The translations under genes were made by a program, and so were the position numbers. From positions 1 to 58,852 of the forward strand of contig JARKQP010000256.1 in the NCBI GenBank assembly GCA_029974875.1: a stretch of DNA of 58,852 nucleotides, read 5' to 3'. Under the pieces are notes generated by a model. That model did no database searches, was not told the origin of the DNA, and saw nothing but the letters and a program-made list of their open reading frames with translations. Positions 1 to 9,021 of the stretch are shown piece after piece; position 1 is the stretch's first letter; the number at the start of each line of letters is the position of its first letter. Origin of the DNA: Mobilitalea sp. (GTDB lineage Bacteria; Bacillota_A; Clostridia; Lachnospirales; Lachnospiraceae).

Positions 1-277
1 AAGAATAATATCCCTCTAACCGCTCCTTCACTTCACCCCGGATGAAATACAGCAATGTTGGAAGGACGTTAATATCATATTTGTCTGATAGTTCAAATTC
101 TTCCGGTGCATTTACTCTTCCAAAGAGAACCCTTTGATTGGTCTCACCTTCCAGCGTACTTAACTCGTTATGCAACTTGTTGCAGTGAGGACAAGCATTC
201 TTATAGAACTCCACCAACAGAAGTTCATTCTTATTAGAAATGAAATCCATAAAATGCTCCTTATTAAGCTGAACCAT
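1..277 (-). CDS. Thioredoxin family protein (3' end cut by window)
   Basis: The minus strand reads open from an ATG at 277 to the window edge and gives 92 residues. The start follows a strong GGAAGGAG ribosome site. The product has a thioredoxin-fold beginning, LLLVEFYKNACPHCNKL, with a CPHC active-site motif at about residues 29-32 and a cis-proline segment (VLPTLLYF) near residue 75. It should catalyse thiol-disulfide exchange, probably in the cytoplasm, because no signal peptide or membrane segment is visible. CPHC is unlike the classical CGPC, so it may be a thioredoxin-like protein with a shifted redox potential. The C-terminus lies outside the window. Nothing in the neighbourhood indicates a specific partner. 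Confidence 0.85.
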   Translation of the reverse strand, partial: MVQLNKEHFMDFISNKNELLLVEFYKNACPHCNKLHNELSTLEGETNQRVLFGRVNAPEEFELSDKYDINVLPTLLYFIRGEVKERLEGYYS

Positions 278-539
278 ACTGTTCTCCTTCCGAATAACAC
301 GTTCCTTTGCACATTTCTTATGCTGTAATGAATCTCCTGCTTCCTATTTCCTTGAATGCTCCCTGCTTGGTACCATTTTCATCGCTCTATAAACATATAA
401 TATATATATGTTAAATATGATAGGCATTATTATATCCGTAACCTGCGTATAACACAATGTACCCGCTTTACATTTTTTAAATTTGGTTTTGTGCAAATAG
501 TACAAAACTGCAAAAGAAATCCGGTGTGAGACATAGAAA

Positions 540-568
540 GGAGGCAGCTGATTCTTCCAGCTGCCTCC
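540..568 (-). terminator. Hairpin terminator of the PucR-like gene
   Basis: An 11-bp perfect stem (GGAGGCAGCTG with its complement) with a 7-nt loop lies just beyond the stop codon at 591. On the minus strand it is followed by TTTCT. The U-tract is short, so termination efficiency is uncertain. The rest of the gap at 278-539 is AT-rich and I see no gene or clear promoter in it. Confidence 0.6.
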
Positions 569-590
569 TGCCCGATATTCGATATAAAAT

Positions 591-2141
591 TCACTTCATG
601 TTTTTCTCATATTTTAGAATTTCAAGTGACATCATCAGGTCTACGAGTTCTTTGTCCTCAAAGTCTAGTCCTGTTATCTCCTTGATTTTATTGATCCGGT
701 AAATCATAGTGTTGCGATGAACATAAATAGCTTCCGCAGCTGCGTATGAATTCTTGTTATACCTTAAAAATGCTTCCAGGGTTTCAATATAGTGGGTACC
801 TTTCAAGACATCATATTCCTGCAGCTGGAGGATGGCCGGATGATAGAAATACCGGAGATCCTCATGTTTTTTACAGATCTGGATCATATACATCCTGGCG
901 TAATCACTATAGGCGTGAATCTCTGCGTCCGCCTTTCCCATTGTGCTTCCCAGCTCGATGGCCAGCAATGACTGTTTATAATACATATCAAGCTGTGCAA
1001 TATTGGTAAAGCAGTTGCTCAGCCCGCAATAAAGACCGCTTTTCTTTAGCAGCTTCCTGATCGGTTCCAGATAGGATTCTTCCGGCTGCAGCAGATTCTG
1101 GCCTATCCCGTCTATAATTAAAATATGCCCGTTATAAATCAGCATATTGCTGGAAGGATAAAGTTTTTTGACAGCACCCTTAAAATAGCAGCTAAGGGTA
1201 TCAAAATTATCCTTATCTGACAGATCAATGGTTAATAAGCAATATTTATCTGCAAAATTCCATTTAAGATAGGGCAGCCTTTCCTTAATCTGTTTTTCGC
1301 TTTTCAGCTTGTGATCCAAAATATCAATTAACAATTGCTCATACCGGTCGTTATCGCATTTATTGTTTTCTACATTCCGGTAAAGCAGCATTTTTGCCAT
1401 TATTTTAGCAATTAGCTGTACGAGCTCCAGATCGGATTCCTGAAATTCCCGGTTTACCTCCAAAATACTAAAATACCCCAGGATCGTATTTCTATCCTGT
1501 ATCCGGGTCATTATTTTACGCATATCCTCCGGATTTTCCGTATTTACAATAGTGGGGTGGATAAATTCTTTATAACCATTGGCTTTTTGGAGGGCAAGGA
1601 TGGAACTAAGGGAGGGATATCCATCCTGCATCAGCTCATTCCAGTAGGAATCTTTCACGCATTTATCACTCGTCCATGCCAGAAGTTTAAAGCTGGAGTC
1701 TACTATGACAATGGGATTTTGTAATATGCTGTAGCATTTATTGACTACGGCTTGTACACTGTCATTTTCTAAAATAGTCTTCAAAAGCTCCTCATTGTCT
1801 GGAAACCGTTTATGAAAATCATAGATAATATCCTGGACATCACTGAGCACTTCTGCAATGTTATCGCTTTGCAGAATAATAACATTGGAGTTTTCCGGTA
1901 TTGCGACCTCACATTCCGGTACGCTTTCTGCACACAAGAGAATATTGATACCGGTTATGTTATCCGCAGCAAATTCCTTCACCATGCCAATGTATAATAT
2001 GTCATGCTCCATCTGCTTCTGGTTTTTGCTATAAAGCTTAACCCGTTCGATTGTTTGGTCTCCATTGCTGATTTTTTCAGAAAAGATAGGAAATTTTATT
2101 TTTTTATAGATTCCTGAGAATGTCAGTGTTAATTTTTCCAT
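591..2141 (-). CDS. PucR/CdaR-family transcriptional regulator
   Basis: The 516-residue product ends in a PucR-type helix-turn-helix (HTH_30), about residues 455-508, with the characteristic run YVHRNTMIYRINKI. The middle resembles the GAF-like/GGDEF-like sensory region of CdaR and PucR proteins (ILQNPIVIVDSSFKLLAW near residue 140). Proteins of this family activate catabolic operons in response to small metabolites. An in-frame ATG at 2159 exists, but GAGGTG sits 6 nt before the ATG at 2141, so I use that start. Neighbours are not purine or sugar-acid genes, so the target is unknown. It is transcribed alone and closed by the hairpin at 540-568. Confidence 0.8.
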   Translation of the reverse strand: MEKLTLTFSGIYKKIKFPIFSEKISNGDQTIERVKLYSKNQKQMEHDILYIGMVKEFAADNITGINILLCAESVPECEVAIPENSNVIILQSDNIAEVLSDVQDIIYDFHKRFPDNEELLKTILENDSVQAVVNKCYSILQNPIVIVDSSFKLLAWTSDKCVKDSYWNELMQDGYPSLSSILALQKANGYKEFIHPTIVNTENPEDMRKIMTRIQDRNTILGYFSILEVNREFQESDLELVQLIAKIMAKMLLYRNVENNKCDNDRYEQLLIDILDHKLKSEKQIKERLPYLKWNFADKYCLLTIDLSDKDNFDTLSCYFKGAVKKLYPSSNMLIYNGHILIIDGIGQNLLQPEESYLEPIRKLLKKSGLYCGLSNCFTNIAQLDMYYKQSLLAIELGSTMGKADAEIHAYSDYARMYMIQICKKHEDLRYFYHPAILQLQEYDVLKGTHYIETLEAFLRYNKNSYAAAEAIYVHRNTMIYRINKIKEITGLDFEDKELVDLMMSLEILKYEKNMK

Positions 2142-2240
2142 GATTTCACCTCTTTTCATAAAATTCCTGCTTTATGATTCTACATTATAGCATGGGTATC
2201 TTTGATTTGTCACTGTACTCTTTTTACATCCATGAAATCG

Positions 2241-2286
2241 ATAATCCCACACTGCTTTGGCTGATTATCAGGCAGTGTGGGATTTT
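2241..2286. terminator. Hairpin terminator between LysM/GH18 gene and regulator
   Basis: A GC-rich inverted repeat (ATCCCACACTGC and its complement) encloses a loop of about 17 nt. It is followed by TTTTTT on the plus strand and preceded by the same tract on the minus strand. It lies 45 bp past the stop of the minus-strand LysM/GH18 gene, so it most likely ends that transcript. The better U-tract is on the plus strand, so it may work in both directions. Confidence 0.6.
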
Positions 2287-2329
2287 TTATAAAGGCTAAT
2301 TTAAGCAAGCTTACTTTTCAACTATTTCC

Positions 2330-3607
2330 TTACATCTTCTCAATCTGATACTGCGAATTAATCACCAACCACATCTGATTAAAATAATACATAATATTCC
2401 ATACACCTATCCCGGAAATCCCATATTTTTTAAGGATTTTCAATGAAGCATCTATACTTCTCGCATCCTTGAACCAGACGATATGCTTAACATCATTAAA
2501 GCTAGTATATTCAAAATATGCGGACAGGCAGGCCTCATCAAAATGAATGACGGCATTCATCTGGCGGGCTAAGGACAGGACGGAATCAAAATTAAGGACA
2601 TTGGCCTGTGATTTTCCGTCTATATAGGGTAATGGCCAATCATAACCCAGGGTTGGTATGGCAATCCGGATCTTGTCAAGAGGAACCTGTGCTGTAATAT
2701 AATCTAGCAGGAGAGGAGCCGTAAAGATGGAGAATTGGGTGGGAGGCCGCCGTATGGATCCCCAATCATAGGCTAAAAATAGTATTCCGTCGGAAACCTT
2801 ACTAAAGCCGGAATAATCAATTTTTTCGAAGGTAACCTCATTTCCATCAAAGCTTAGTCCCGGGTTAATGGTTAAGAATACGGAATAGCCCTCAGGACGT
2901 AATTTATCCGATACCCTGGTTAAAAAGTTTAAATAAAGCTGCTGATTAGTTGCATTAATTAATTGAAAGGTCATATCTACCCCATTGTAACCCTTCGTTT
3001 TTAGGATGTTAAGAAGATTTTCAATAAGCTTATCCTGGATCTGCTGGCTTAGCAGCAGTTTATATACCATTTCTACATCGATCTCCCCCGAGCTGGAGTG
3101 CCCCGTAACAATTAAAATCGCTTCCGTTTCAAAGGATTTTGCAATCTGGATTGCAGATATATCCTGATCACTCCCGCCAAACTCACCGTGATCGGCTACC
3201 CGGTAATTTAACACGAACAGCTGTGTAAGATTTGGTAAGGTCATCTTAAGAATCCCATCACTGATGAAGGAATAGGTATAGCCGATACTTAAAAGGCTTC
3301 CGTTGTCGTTCGCATAGCTGATGACTAAGGTTTCGCCGGGGTAAATATATTTTCTGTTTGCAAGATATGGATTGTACCTCAGCAGCTGCATGACAGTTAT
3401 ATTAAAATGACTTGCAATACCTGCCAAGGTATCCCCTTCCTGTACGGTATAGGTCATTTCGGGAAAAGCAATAACCAGGGATTGGCCTACTACAAGACTG
3501 CTGGGCTCCTTTATTCCATTATCTATGATTAACCTTTCAATCGATATGCCAAATCTATTGGCTATCAAATCTATGGTATCTCCTTGCTGGACCACATATA
3601 TCTGCAT
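2330..3607 (-). CDS. LysM-LysM-GH18 protein, spore-cortex-lytic-like, paralogue 2
   Basis: The 425-residue protein has two LysM peptidoglycan-binding repeats (about residues 2-46 and 51-97; YVVQQGDTIDLIA and YTVQEGDTLAGIA). A glycoside hydrolase 18-like barrel follows, of the type found in SleL/YaaH spore germination enzymes. There is no signal peptide, as is usual for proteins assembled on the forespore by the mother cell. The GH18 active-site position reads GYNGVDMTFQ at 206-215, where the family expects an acid pair ending in Glu. The catalytic Glu is Gln215 here, so hydrolase activity is doubtful. The start is the ATG at 3607, six nt after GAGG, rather than the TTG two codons upstream. 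It is a tandem duplicate of the gene at 3685-4962. Confidence 0.85.
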   Translation of the reverse strand: MQIYVVQQGDTIDLIANRFGISIERLIIDNGIKEPSSLVVGQSLVIAFPEMTYTVQEGDTLAGIASHFNITVMQLLRYNPYLANRKYIYPGETLVISYANDNGSLLSIGYTYSFISDGILKMTLPNLTQLFVLNYRVADHGEFGGSDQDISAIQIAKSFETEAILIVTGHSSSGEIDVEMVYKLLLSQQIQDKLIENLLNILKTKGYNGVDMTFQLINATNQQLYLNFLTRVSDKLRPEGYSVFLTINPGLSFDGNEVTFEKIDYSGFSKVSDGILFLAYDWGSIRRPPTQFSIFTAPLLLDYITAQVPLDKIRIAIPTLGYDWPLPYIDGKSQANVLNFDSVLSLARQMNAVIHFDEACLSAYFEYTSFNDVKHIVWFKDARSIDASLKILKKYGISGIGVWNIMYYFNQMWLVINSQYQIEKM

Positions 3608-3634
3608 AATCAACCTCAGTTATATATTTGTACT

Positions 3635-3642
3635 AATATATG
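3635..3642 (-). promoter_or_regulatory. Possible sporulation sigma -10 element (CATATATT)
   Basis: On the minus strand CATATATT lies 27 nt before the start codon. The paralogue upstream has CATATACT at nearly the same distance, with similar flanking bases through the ribosome site. CATAnnnT fits the mother-cell sigma-E/sigma-K -10 shape. I could not find a convincing -35 at the expected spacing. Confidence 0.35.
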
Positions 3643-3684
3643 ATATGGGATGTTATATTCTTCATACTTTTTATGGTTTGTACC

Positions 3685-4962
3685 TCATATCTTTTCGATT
3701 TCATACTGGGTATTGACCACCAGCCATAGCTGCTCAAAATAGTGCATGATATTCCAGATGCCGATGCCCCTGATACCGTAATTCTTCAGGATTTTTAATG
3801 AGGAGTCGATGCTTCTTGCATCCTTGAACCAGACAATATGCTGAAGGTTATCAAAATCAGTATATTGAAAATAAGCAGAAAGGATGGTTTCATCATAATT
3901 AATGACAGAATTTGTTTCACGGGCTAAGGCCAATACGGAATGGAAATTAAGGGCATTAGCCCTTGATACACCGGGCACATAGGGTAATTTCCAGTCATAG
4001 CCAAGGGTAGGGATCTCTATCCGGATCTTATCAAGAGGAACCTGCCCTACAATGTAATCAAGTAAAGCCGTGGCTGTTATGATGGAAAATGGAGTCGGCG
4101 GCCGTTGTATGGAGCCCCAATCATAGGACAGAAAAAGTATCCCGTCCGTTAAACGGCTGAATTCGGAATAATTTAGCCTTTCAAAGGTTATCTCTTTTCC
4201 ATTAAAGGATAATCCGGGATTGATTGTTAAATATACAGGATACCCTTCTGCGTGCAGACGGAGGCTAACCCTTTCTATAAAGCCCAAATAATACTGCTGA
4301 TTATCGGTGGTAATAAGCTGGAAGGCCATATTAACGGAATCATAGCCTTTTTCTTTTATGATTTCAAGAAGGTTTTCAATTAATATCTCCTGGATCCTCG
4401 GGTTTAGCAGCACATCCTGGATGACAGTGGTATCAATCGTTCCGGCAGCTGAAAATGCTGTCATGACAAAGCTGGGAGAGACTTCATATAATTTGGCGGT
4501 CCGTATAACTGATATGTCCTGGTCGTCTCCGATAAATCCGCCATTTCCGGTGGTGCGGTAATTTAGGATAAGCAGACTGGTCAGATAGGGTAGTGTCATT
4601 CTTAGGATAGAATCGTCGATGAAGGAATAGGCGTAACCATCTACCAATAAGCTTCCCTGATTATTATCAAAACTGATAACTAAAGTTTCACCGGGGTAGA
4701 GATATTCCCGGTTAGCAAGATAGGGATTATTTCTCAACAGCTGCATTACGGTTACCTGAAAAGCCTCTGCAATACTGCCCAAGGTATCCCCTTCCTCAAC
4801 AATATAGGTCTGGGTGGGATGTGTAATGACCAGGGTTTGGCCAACTACAAGCCCGTCAGACGCATCTATTCCGTTATCTATTATTAGTCTTTCAACTGAT
4901 ACACCAAATCCAGAGGCAATCGAATCTATGGTATCCCCTTGCTGAACCACATATATCTCCAT
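3685..4962 (-). CDS. LysM-LysM-GH18 protein, spore-cortex-lytic-like, paralogue 1
   Basis: This is a 425-residue tandem paralogue of the protein encoded at 2330-3607, with the same length and domain order. LysM repeats lie at about residues 2-46 and 51-97, and a GH18-like domain at about 105-420. The active-site strand reads GYDSVNMAFQ at 206-215. The catalytic Glu is again replaced by Gln and the preceding Asp by Ala. Conserved barrel segments elsewhere are intact (LTINPGLSFNG, LSYDWGSIQRPPTPFS), so the gene is not decaying. The ATG at 4962 follows CTGAGGTTG, the same leader as in the paralogue. A role as a spore-coat or cortex binding protein is inferred. A weakly active lytic enzyme is the alternative. 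Confidence 0.85.
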   Translation of the reverse strand: MEIYVVQQGDTIDSIASGFGVSVERLIIDNGIDASDGLVVGQTLVITHPTQTYIVEEGDTLGSIAEAFQVTVMQLLRNNPYLANREYLYPGETLVISFDNNQGSLLVDGYAYSFIDDSILRMTLPYLTSLLILNYRTTGNGGFIGDDQDISVIRTAKLYEVSPSFVMTAFSAAGTIDTTVIQDVLLNPRIQEILIENLLEIIKEKGYDSVNMAFQLITTDNQQYYLGFIERVSLRLHAEGYPVYLTINPGLSFNGKEITFERLNYSEFSRLTDGILFLSYDWGSIQRPPTPFSIITATALLDYIVGQVPLDKIRIEIPTLGYDWKLPYVPGVSRANALNFHSVLALARETNSVINYDETILSAYFQYTDFDNLQHIVWFKDARSIDSSLKILKNYGIRGIGIWNIMHYFEQLWLVVNTQYEIEKI

Positions 4963-4990
4963 AAGCAACCTCAGTGACGTCTTTGTAATA

Positions 4991-4998
4991 AGTATATG
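4991..4998 (-). promoter_or_regulatory. Possible sporulation sigma -10 element (CATATACT)
   Basis: On the minus strand CATATACT lies about 28 nt before the ATG at 4962. It is matched by CATATATT in front of the paralogue. The shared position supports a common promoter type. The sigma factor assignment is an inference. Confidence 0.35.
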
Positions 4999-5143
4999 AC
5001 TTTGCCGGATTTATTTTCACAAAAATTTAACTAATGTTCAAAAGGTTCCATAAAATAAATATGAATTTCACATCAGATGGTCATATTTATGCGGAAATAA
5101 AAATATATGGTTATTAGGACGACTGGAAGAGGGGAAGGATAGC

Positions 5144-6214
5144 ATGGCCGGAAAAGAGCTGCTGCGGATCAGTAATCTTGTTACTTCATTTTGCATGAAT
5201 GGGCATTATTACGCGGCTGTGGATGACGTATCCCTTCGGATTAATGAAAACGAGGTTTTTGCCATAGTAGGTGAGTCAGGCTGCGGAAAAAGCGCTCTGG
5301 CTCTTTCTGTTTTAAACTTACATAATAAAGCACATACGAAAGTGGAAGGTAATATTTATTTTAAAGGGAAGGATTTATTAACCCTAGGTGCAGAGGAATT
5401 AAATGAAATCAGGGGAAGGGACATAGGGATGATTTTTCAAGACCCTCTGACGGCATTAAACCCGCTGATGAAGATCGGGGCGCAGATAGAAGAGGCTTTG
5501 TCCTACCATACCTCCATGAACAGCCGGAATAGGAAAAAGCGTGCCTTGGAGCTTTTAGAAGAGGTGGGCATGCAATCCCCCGTGCTTACCTATAACCAGT
5601 TTCCCCACGAGCTGTCCGGGGGGATGAGGCAGAGGGCAATGATCGCAATGGCCTTATCCTGCAAGCCCTCCCTTGTGATAGCTGATGAACCGACGACAGC
5701 CCTGGATGTTACGATCCAGGCTCAGATACTTGATTTGCTGGGGAAGCTTAGGAAGGAAATAAAGTCAGGAATTATATTAATCACCCATGATCTTGGGGTA
5801 GTTGCAGAAATGGCGGATAGGGTAGCCGTCATGTATGCGGGACAGCTGGTGGAAATTGCAGCTGTGAAAGAAATCTTTACGAATCCCTTGCATCCCTATA
5901 CCAGATCCCTGTTTGCGTCTATGCCCAATTCCCAGGCAGGCGGCAGAGGTGATAAGCGTCTGCCGGTGATTGAGGGAATGGTTCCTTCTCTTGTAAACAT
6001 AGAACGGCAGGGCTGCCGCTTCGCTCCCCGTATTCCCTGGATTCCCGATTCCTATCATGAGGCAGTCCCCCGGTATCATAGAGTAAAGGAAGATCATGTT
6101 GTGTTATGCTCCTGCTATAAAAACTTTTACCTGCGGCAAAGGGATCCTGCAGGTTCATCTGGTATTAAAGGGAGGGGGGAGGAAGCGTGTCATTACTCGA
6201 GGTGGAGGATTTAA
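5144..6214 (+). CDS. dppD: Oligopeptide/dipeptide ABC transporter ATP-binding protein (DppD/OppD type)
   Basis: The 356-residue ATPase drives peptide or nickel-type import. Walker A is GESGCGKS (residues 43-50), the signature is LSGGMRQRA, and Walker B is [12 protein letters not shown], followed by the H-loop in [11 protein letters not shown]. The C-terminal oligopeptide-transporter extension is present ([18 protein letters not shown]). Its usual paired cysteines are only partly kept, because the segment after FAPR reads IPWIPD instead of a Cys-containing run. The stop lies 28 nt inside the next gene, so the two ATPases are translationally coupled. It is the first gene of a five-gene operon, and the ATG at 5144 follows GGGGAAGG. 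No clear promoter was found in the 180-bp divergent gap upstream. Confidence 0.92.
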   Translation: MAGKELLRISNLVTSFCMNGHYYAAVDDVSLRINENEVFAIVGESGCGKSALALSVLNLHNKAHTKVEGNIYFKGKDLLTLGAEELNEIRGRDIGMIFQDPLTALNPLMKIGAQIEEALSYHTSMNSRNRKKRALELLEEVGMQSPVLTYNQFPHELSGGMRQRAMIAMALSCKPSLVIADEPTTALDVTIQAQILDLLGKLRKEIKSGIILITHDLGVVAEMADRVAVMYAGQLVEIAAVKEIFTNPLHPYTRSLFASMPNSQAGGRGDKRLPVIEGMVPSLVNIERQGCRFAPRIPWIPDSYHEAVPRYHRVKEDHVVLCSCYKNFYLRQRDPAGSSGIKGRGEEACHYSRWRI

Positions 6215-7113
6215 AGGTATATTATCCGGTCAGGGGTGGTATTCTGGGGCGGATCCAGGATTATGTCAAAGCGGTGGATGGAATATCCTTTGCGGTTGAG
6301 GAAGGCGAAACCTTAGGTCTGGTGGGGGAATCAGGCTCCGGAAAAAGCACCACCGGCAAGGCAGTCATCGGATTGGCACAGATTACCCAGGGACAGATCC
6401 GTTTTCAGGGTGAGGATATTACGAAATACGTGGGAAGGAACCACTCCCCCTACCGAAGGGGAGTACAGATGATATTCCAGGACGTCTATTCCTCCTTAAA
6501 TCCTAAAAAAAGGGTCTTGGATATCGTGGCAGAGCCTCTCCGTAATTTTGAACACCTGACTCAGAAGCAGGAACGGAAAAAGGTAGAGGAATTACTGGCT
6601 ATTGTGGGACTGTCACCGGAAAATGCTTTAAAGTATCCCCATGAATTTTCCGGCGGGCAGAGGCAGAGGATTGGGATTGCTAGGGCCATGGCCTTAAAGC
6701 CTAAGCTGATTATTGCGGATGAACCGGTTTCAGCCCTGGATTTGTCCGTGCAGGCGCAGGTATTAAATTTTATGAAGGATATCCAGCAGCAATTTAACCT
6801 TGCCTTCCTGTTTATCAGCCATGACCTTGGTGTGGTTGAGCATATGTGTTCCAAGATAGCGATTATGCATAAAGGCCGTTTTGTTGAGATGGGCAGTAGA
6901 AAACAAATCTACGGGCAGCCGATGCATATCTATACCAGGCGGCTCATCGCTGCCATACCGAATGCGGATCCCGGCAGACGTAAAGAGATGAAGGACATAA
7001 GGGAAAATGTGGCGAGGGAGTATGATTTAAAGCATGGCCAGTACTATACAAAGGATAACCGGGTTTATGACTTGAAGAAAGTAAGGGACGATCATTTTGT
7101 GGCGTTGCCATGA
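6187..7113 (+). CDS. dppF: Oligopeptide/dipeptide ABC transporter ATP-binding protein (DppF/OppF type)
   Basis: This 308-residue ATPase is the partner of the preceding gene. It starts at a GTG just after a GGGAGGGGGGAGG tract and overlaps the upstream gene by 28 nt. Walker A is GESGSGKST, the Q-loop is MIFQDVYSSLNP, the signature is FSGGQRQRIGIARA, Walker B is LIIADEPVSALD, and the H-loop is FISHDLGVVEH. The FSGGQRQR/YSSLNP combination is typical of the F subunit. The C-terminus is shorter than in canonical OppF and lacks a recognisable zinc-type cysteine cluster. Together with DppD it would form the heterodimeric motor at the inner face of the membrane. Confidence 0.92.
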   Translation: MSLLEVEDLKVYYPVRGGILGRIQDYVKAVDGISFAVEEGETLGLVGESGSGKSTTGKAVIGLAQITQGQIRFQGEDITKYVGRNHSPYRRGVQMIFQDVYSSLNPKKRVLDIVAEPLRNFEHLTQKQERKKVEELLAIVGLSPENALKYPHEFSGGQRQRIGIARAMALKPKLIIADEPVSALDLSVQAQVLNFMKDIQQQFNLAFLFISHDLGVVEHMCSKIAIMHKGRFVEMGSRKQIYGQPMHIYTRRLIAAIPNADPGRRKEMKDIRENVAREYDLKHGQYYTKDNRVYDLKKVRDDHFVALP

Positions 7114-7142
7114 GTGCTTACGATAGAAAGTGAGAAAAAGGT

Positions 7143-8105
7143 ATGTGGAAAACAATTATAAAAAGGGTGTTAATACTGGTTCCACAGGTCATAATCCTAA
7201 GCCTGCTAATCTTTTTGCTTGCTAATTTTATGCCGGGTGACGCTCTTACGGGCAAAATTGATCCAAGCGTTTCACCTGCCAGGCTGGAGGAGCTGCGCCG
7301 TCAGTGGGGATATTATGATCCCTGGTATGTGAAATATGGCAGATGGGTACAAAATGCTTTGCATGGGGATCTGGGTGAAAGCACAGCATATAAGCTTCCT
7401 GTGCTCCAATTAATCGGCCAGCGGGCCGGCAATACCTTCTGGCTGGCACTTATGACCATGGCCATCTCCTATAGCATCGGTATCCTGTTAGGCATCATCT
7501 CAGGACGGTACCAGAATAAATTTCTAGATAAGGCAATTGTTTTTTATACCTTTGTCGCACTGGCGATGCCTACGGTTGTCTTCAGCCTGATTAACATATT
7601 TGTATTTGCCTTTAAGCTTCATTGGTTCCCCATGGGGGGCAGTGTTGATGTGGCGTATACCGTAGGGACACTGCCGTATTATAGGGATAAGCTATACCAT
7701 ATGATGCTTCCTGCCCTGACGGGAGGCCTGTTGTATACCACCGGCACCATACAATTTCTTAGAAATGAAATTATTGATTACAAGAATTCCGATTTCGTGG
7801 TAACAGCCCGTGCGAAAGGGGTTCCGGAAAAGAAGATTTTTTCCAGGCATATCTTTCGGAATGCCCTGCTTCCGGTTGCCAGCTTTATGGGTTATGATAT
7901 TGCTTTTCTGCTGGGCGGTTCCATTTTTATTGAATATATATTTTCCTATCCGGGCATGGGCAGGCTGTTTATCGAATCCATCCTAAGAAGAGATTATGCG
8001 GTAGTTAATGCTTTGATTATACTATTTGCAGTATTAACGGTGTTAGGTACACTTCTGTCCGATATTATTATGACGGTTGTTGATCCCAGAATCAGAATAA
8101 AATAG
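7143..8105 (+). CDS. dppB: ABC transporter permease (DppB/OppB type)
   Basis: The 320-residue product begins MWKTIIKRVLILVPQVIILS, the usual first membrane helix of OppB/DppB. It has about six membrane spans. The cytoplasmic coupling loop reads VTARAKGVPEKKIFSRHIFRNALLPV, the EAA-like ATPase contact of this family. The gene starts at an ATG with GAAAAAGG just in front, 29 bp after dppF. It is one half of the channel and pairs with the next gene. The region between spans 1 and 2 (about residues 30-90) carries the family segment LEELRRQWGYYDPWYVKYGRW, as expected. Confidence 0.92.
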   Translation: MWKTIIKRVLILVPQVIILSLLIFLLANFMPGDALTGKIDPSVSPARLEELRRQWGYYDPWYVKYGRWVQNALHGDLGESTAYKLPVLQLIGQRAGNTFWLALMTMAISYSIGILLGIISGRYQNKFLDKAIVFYTFVALAMPTVVFSLINIFVFAFKLHWFPMGGSVDVAYTVGTLPYYRDKLYHMMLPALTGGLLYTTGTIQFLRNEIIDYKNSDFVVTARAKGVPEKKIFSRHIFRNALLPVASFMGYDIAFLLGGSIFIEYIFSYPGMGRLFIESILRRDYAVVNALIILFAVLTVLGTLLSDIIMTVVDPRIRIK

Positions 8106-8123
8106 AAAGGGAGCGCTGACCCC

Positions 8124-8999
8124 ATGGAAAAAGAGAAAGAAAAGTCCTCCTTCCTGGAGCTGATTGGGAAAGAATTGATGGAGGATAGACCTGCCCTCAT
8201 ATCCCTGCATATGCTGATTGCGATTTTAATTATCGTATTCCTGGGTGCGGCCTTTGTCAGCACACCGGATTCTATGAGGATTAATCTTGCAAGGCTGAAC
8301 CTGGCACCGTCAGCCCAGTATCTGCTGGGCACGGATGCTTCAGGCCGCGATATGCTGCCTCAGCTCTTACTTGGGGCAAGAAATTCCTTCCTCATAGCTT
8401 TTGGCGTAACGCTGCTGGGAGGCATGACAGGGATACTGGTTGGATTGTGCGCAGGCTTTTATGGGGGAAAAGTGGATCATGCAATTATGCGCGTGCTGGA
8501 CTTTATCTCTATGCTGCCAAGGCTTATGTTTATCATCGTACTTGTTTCACTGATACCAAATTATAATGTGACGACCTTTATTATGATTATTACGCTCTTT
8601 AGCTGGATCGGTGATGCCAGGTTAGTCAGGGCAAAAACCTTACAGCAGAGCAGCCTGGATTATGTCCAGGCATCAAAAACCTTGGGGACCAGTAATCTTA
8701 TCATTATGTTCCGTGAAGTGCTGCCCAATATCAGCTCACTGATAATCGTAAATTTAACCTTAAATCTGGCCGGCAATATGGGATTGGAAACAGGGCTGAC
8801 CTTTCTGGGCTTTGGCCTGCCCTTTGATACGCCGAGTCTGGGAACCTTAATCGGTTATGCGGCAATCCCGGAGAACATGCAAAGGAGATGGTGGCAATGG
8901 CTGCCTGCCTCCTTGTTAATTTTTGTAATGATGCTATGTATTAATTTCGTAGGCCAGGCAATCAAGCGGGCTGCTGATTCAAAGCAAAGAGTGGCATAG
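8124..8999 (+). CDS. dppC: ABC transporter permease (DppC/OppC type)
   Basis: The 291-residue permease has the OppC layout: a soluble N-terminus, a first span near residues 30-48, the conserved LLGTDASGRDMLPQLLLGAR segment, then five more spans. The coupling loop is VQASKTLGTSNLIIMFREVLPN. It starts 18 bp after dppB behind AAAGGGAGCG. It forms the second half of the translocation channel. The family is unmistakable, but the substrate (peptides, nickel chelates or other small molecules) cannot be read from the permeases. Confidence 0.92.
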   Translation: MEKEKEKSSFLELIGKELMEDRPALISLHMLIAILIIVFLGAAFVSTPDSMRINLARLNLAPSAQYLLGTDASGRDMLPQLLLGARNSFLIAFGVTLLGGMTGILVGLCAGFYGGKVDHAIMRVLDFISMLPRLMFIIVLVSLIPNYNVTTFIMIITLFSWIGDARLVRAKTLQQSSLDYVQASKTLGTSNLIIMFREVLPNISSLIIVNLTLNLAGNMGLETGLTFLGFGLPFDTPSLGTLIGYAAIPENMQRRWWQWLPASLLIFVMMLCINFVGQAIKRAADSKQRVA

Positions 9000-9021
9000 A
9001 ATAGGGAGGGGAGAGAGCGGC

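Noticed and set aside
591..2141. Purine catabolism regulator
   Set aside because: The family is PucR-like, but no purine or ureide genes are in the window, so the specific role cannot be claimed.
6000..6214. Frameshift at the end of the first peptide-transporter ATPase
   Set aside because: The C-terminal family motifs stay in frame (GCRFAPR, then HVVLCSCYK) and the 28-bp overlap with the next gene is a plausible coupling.
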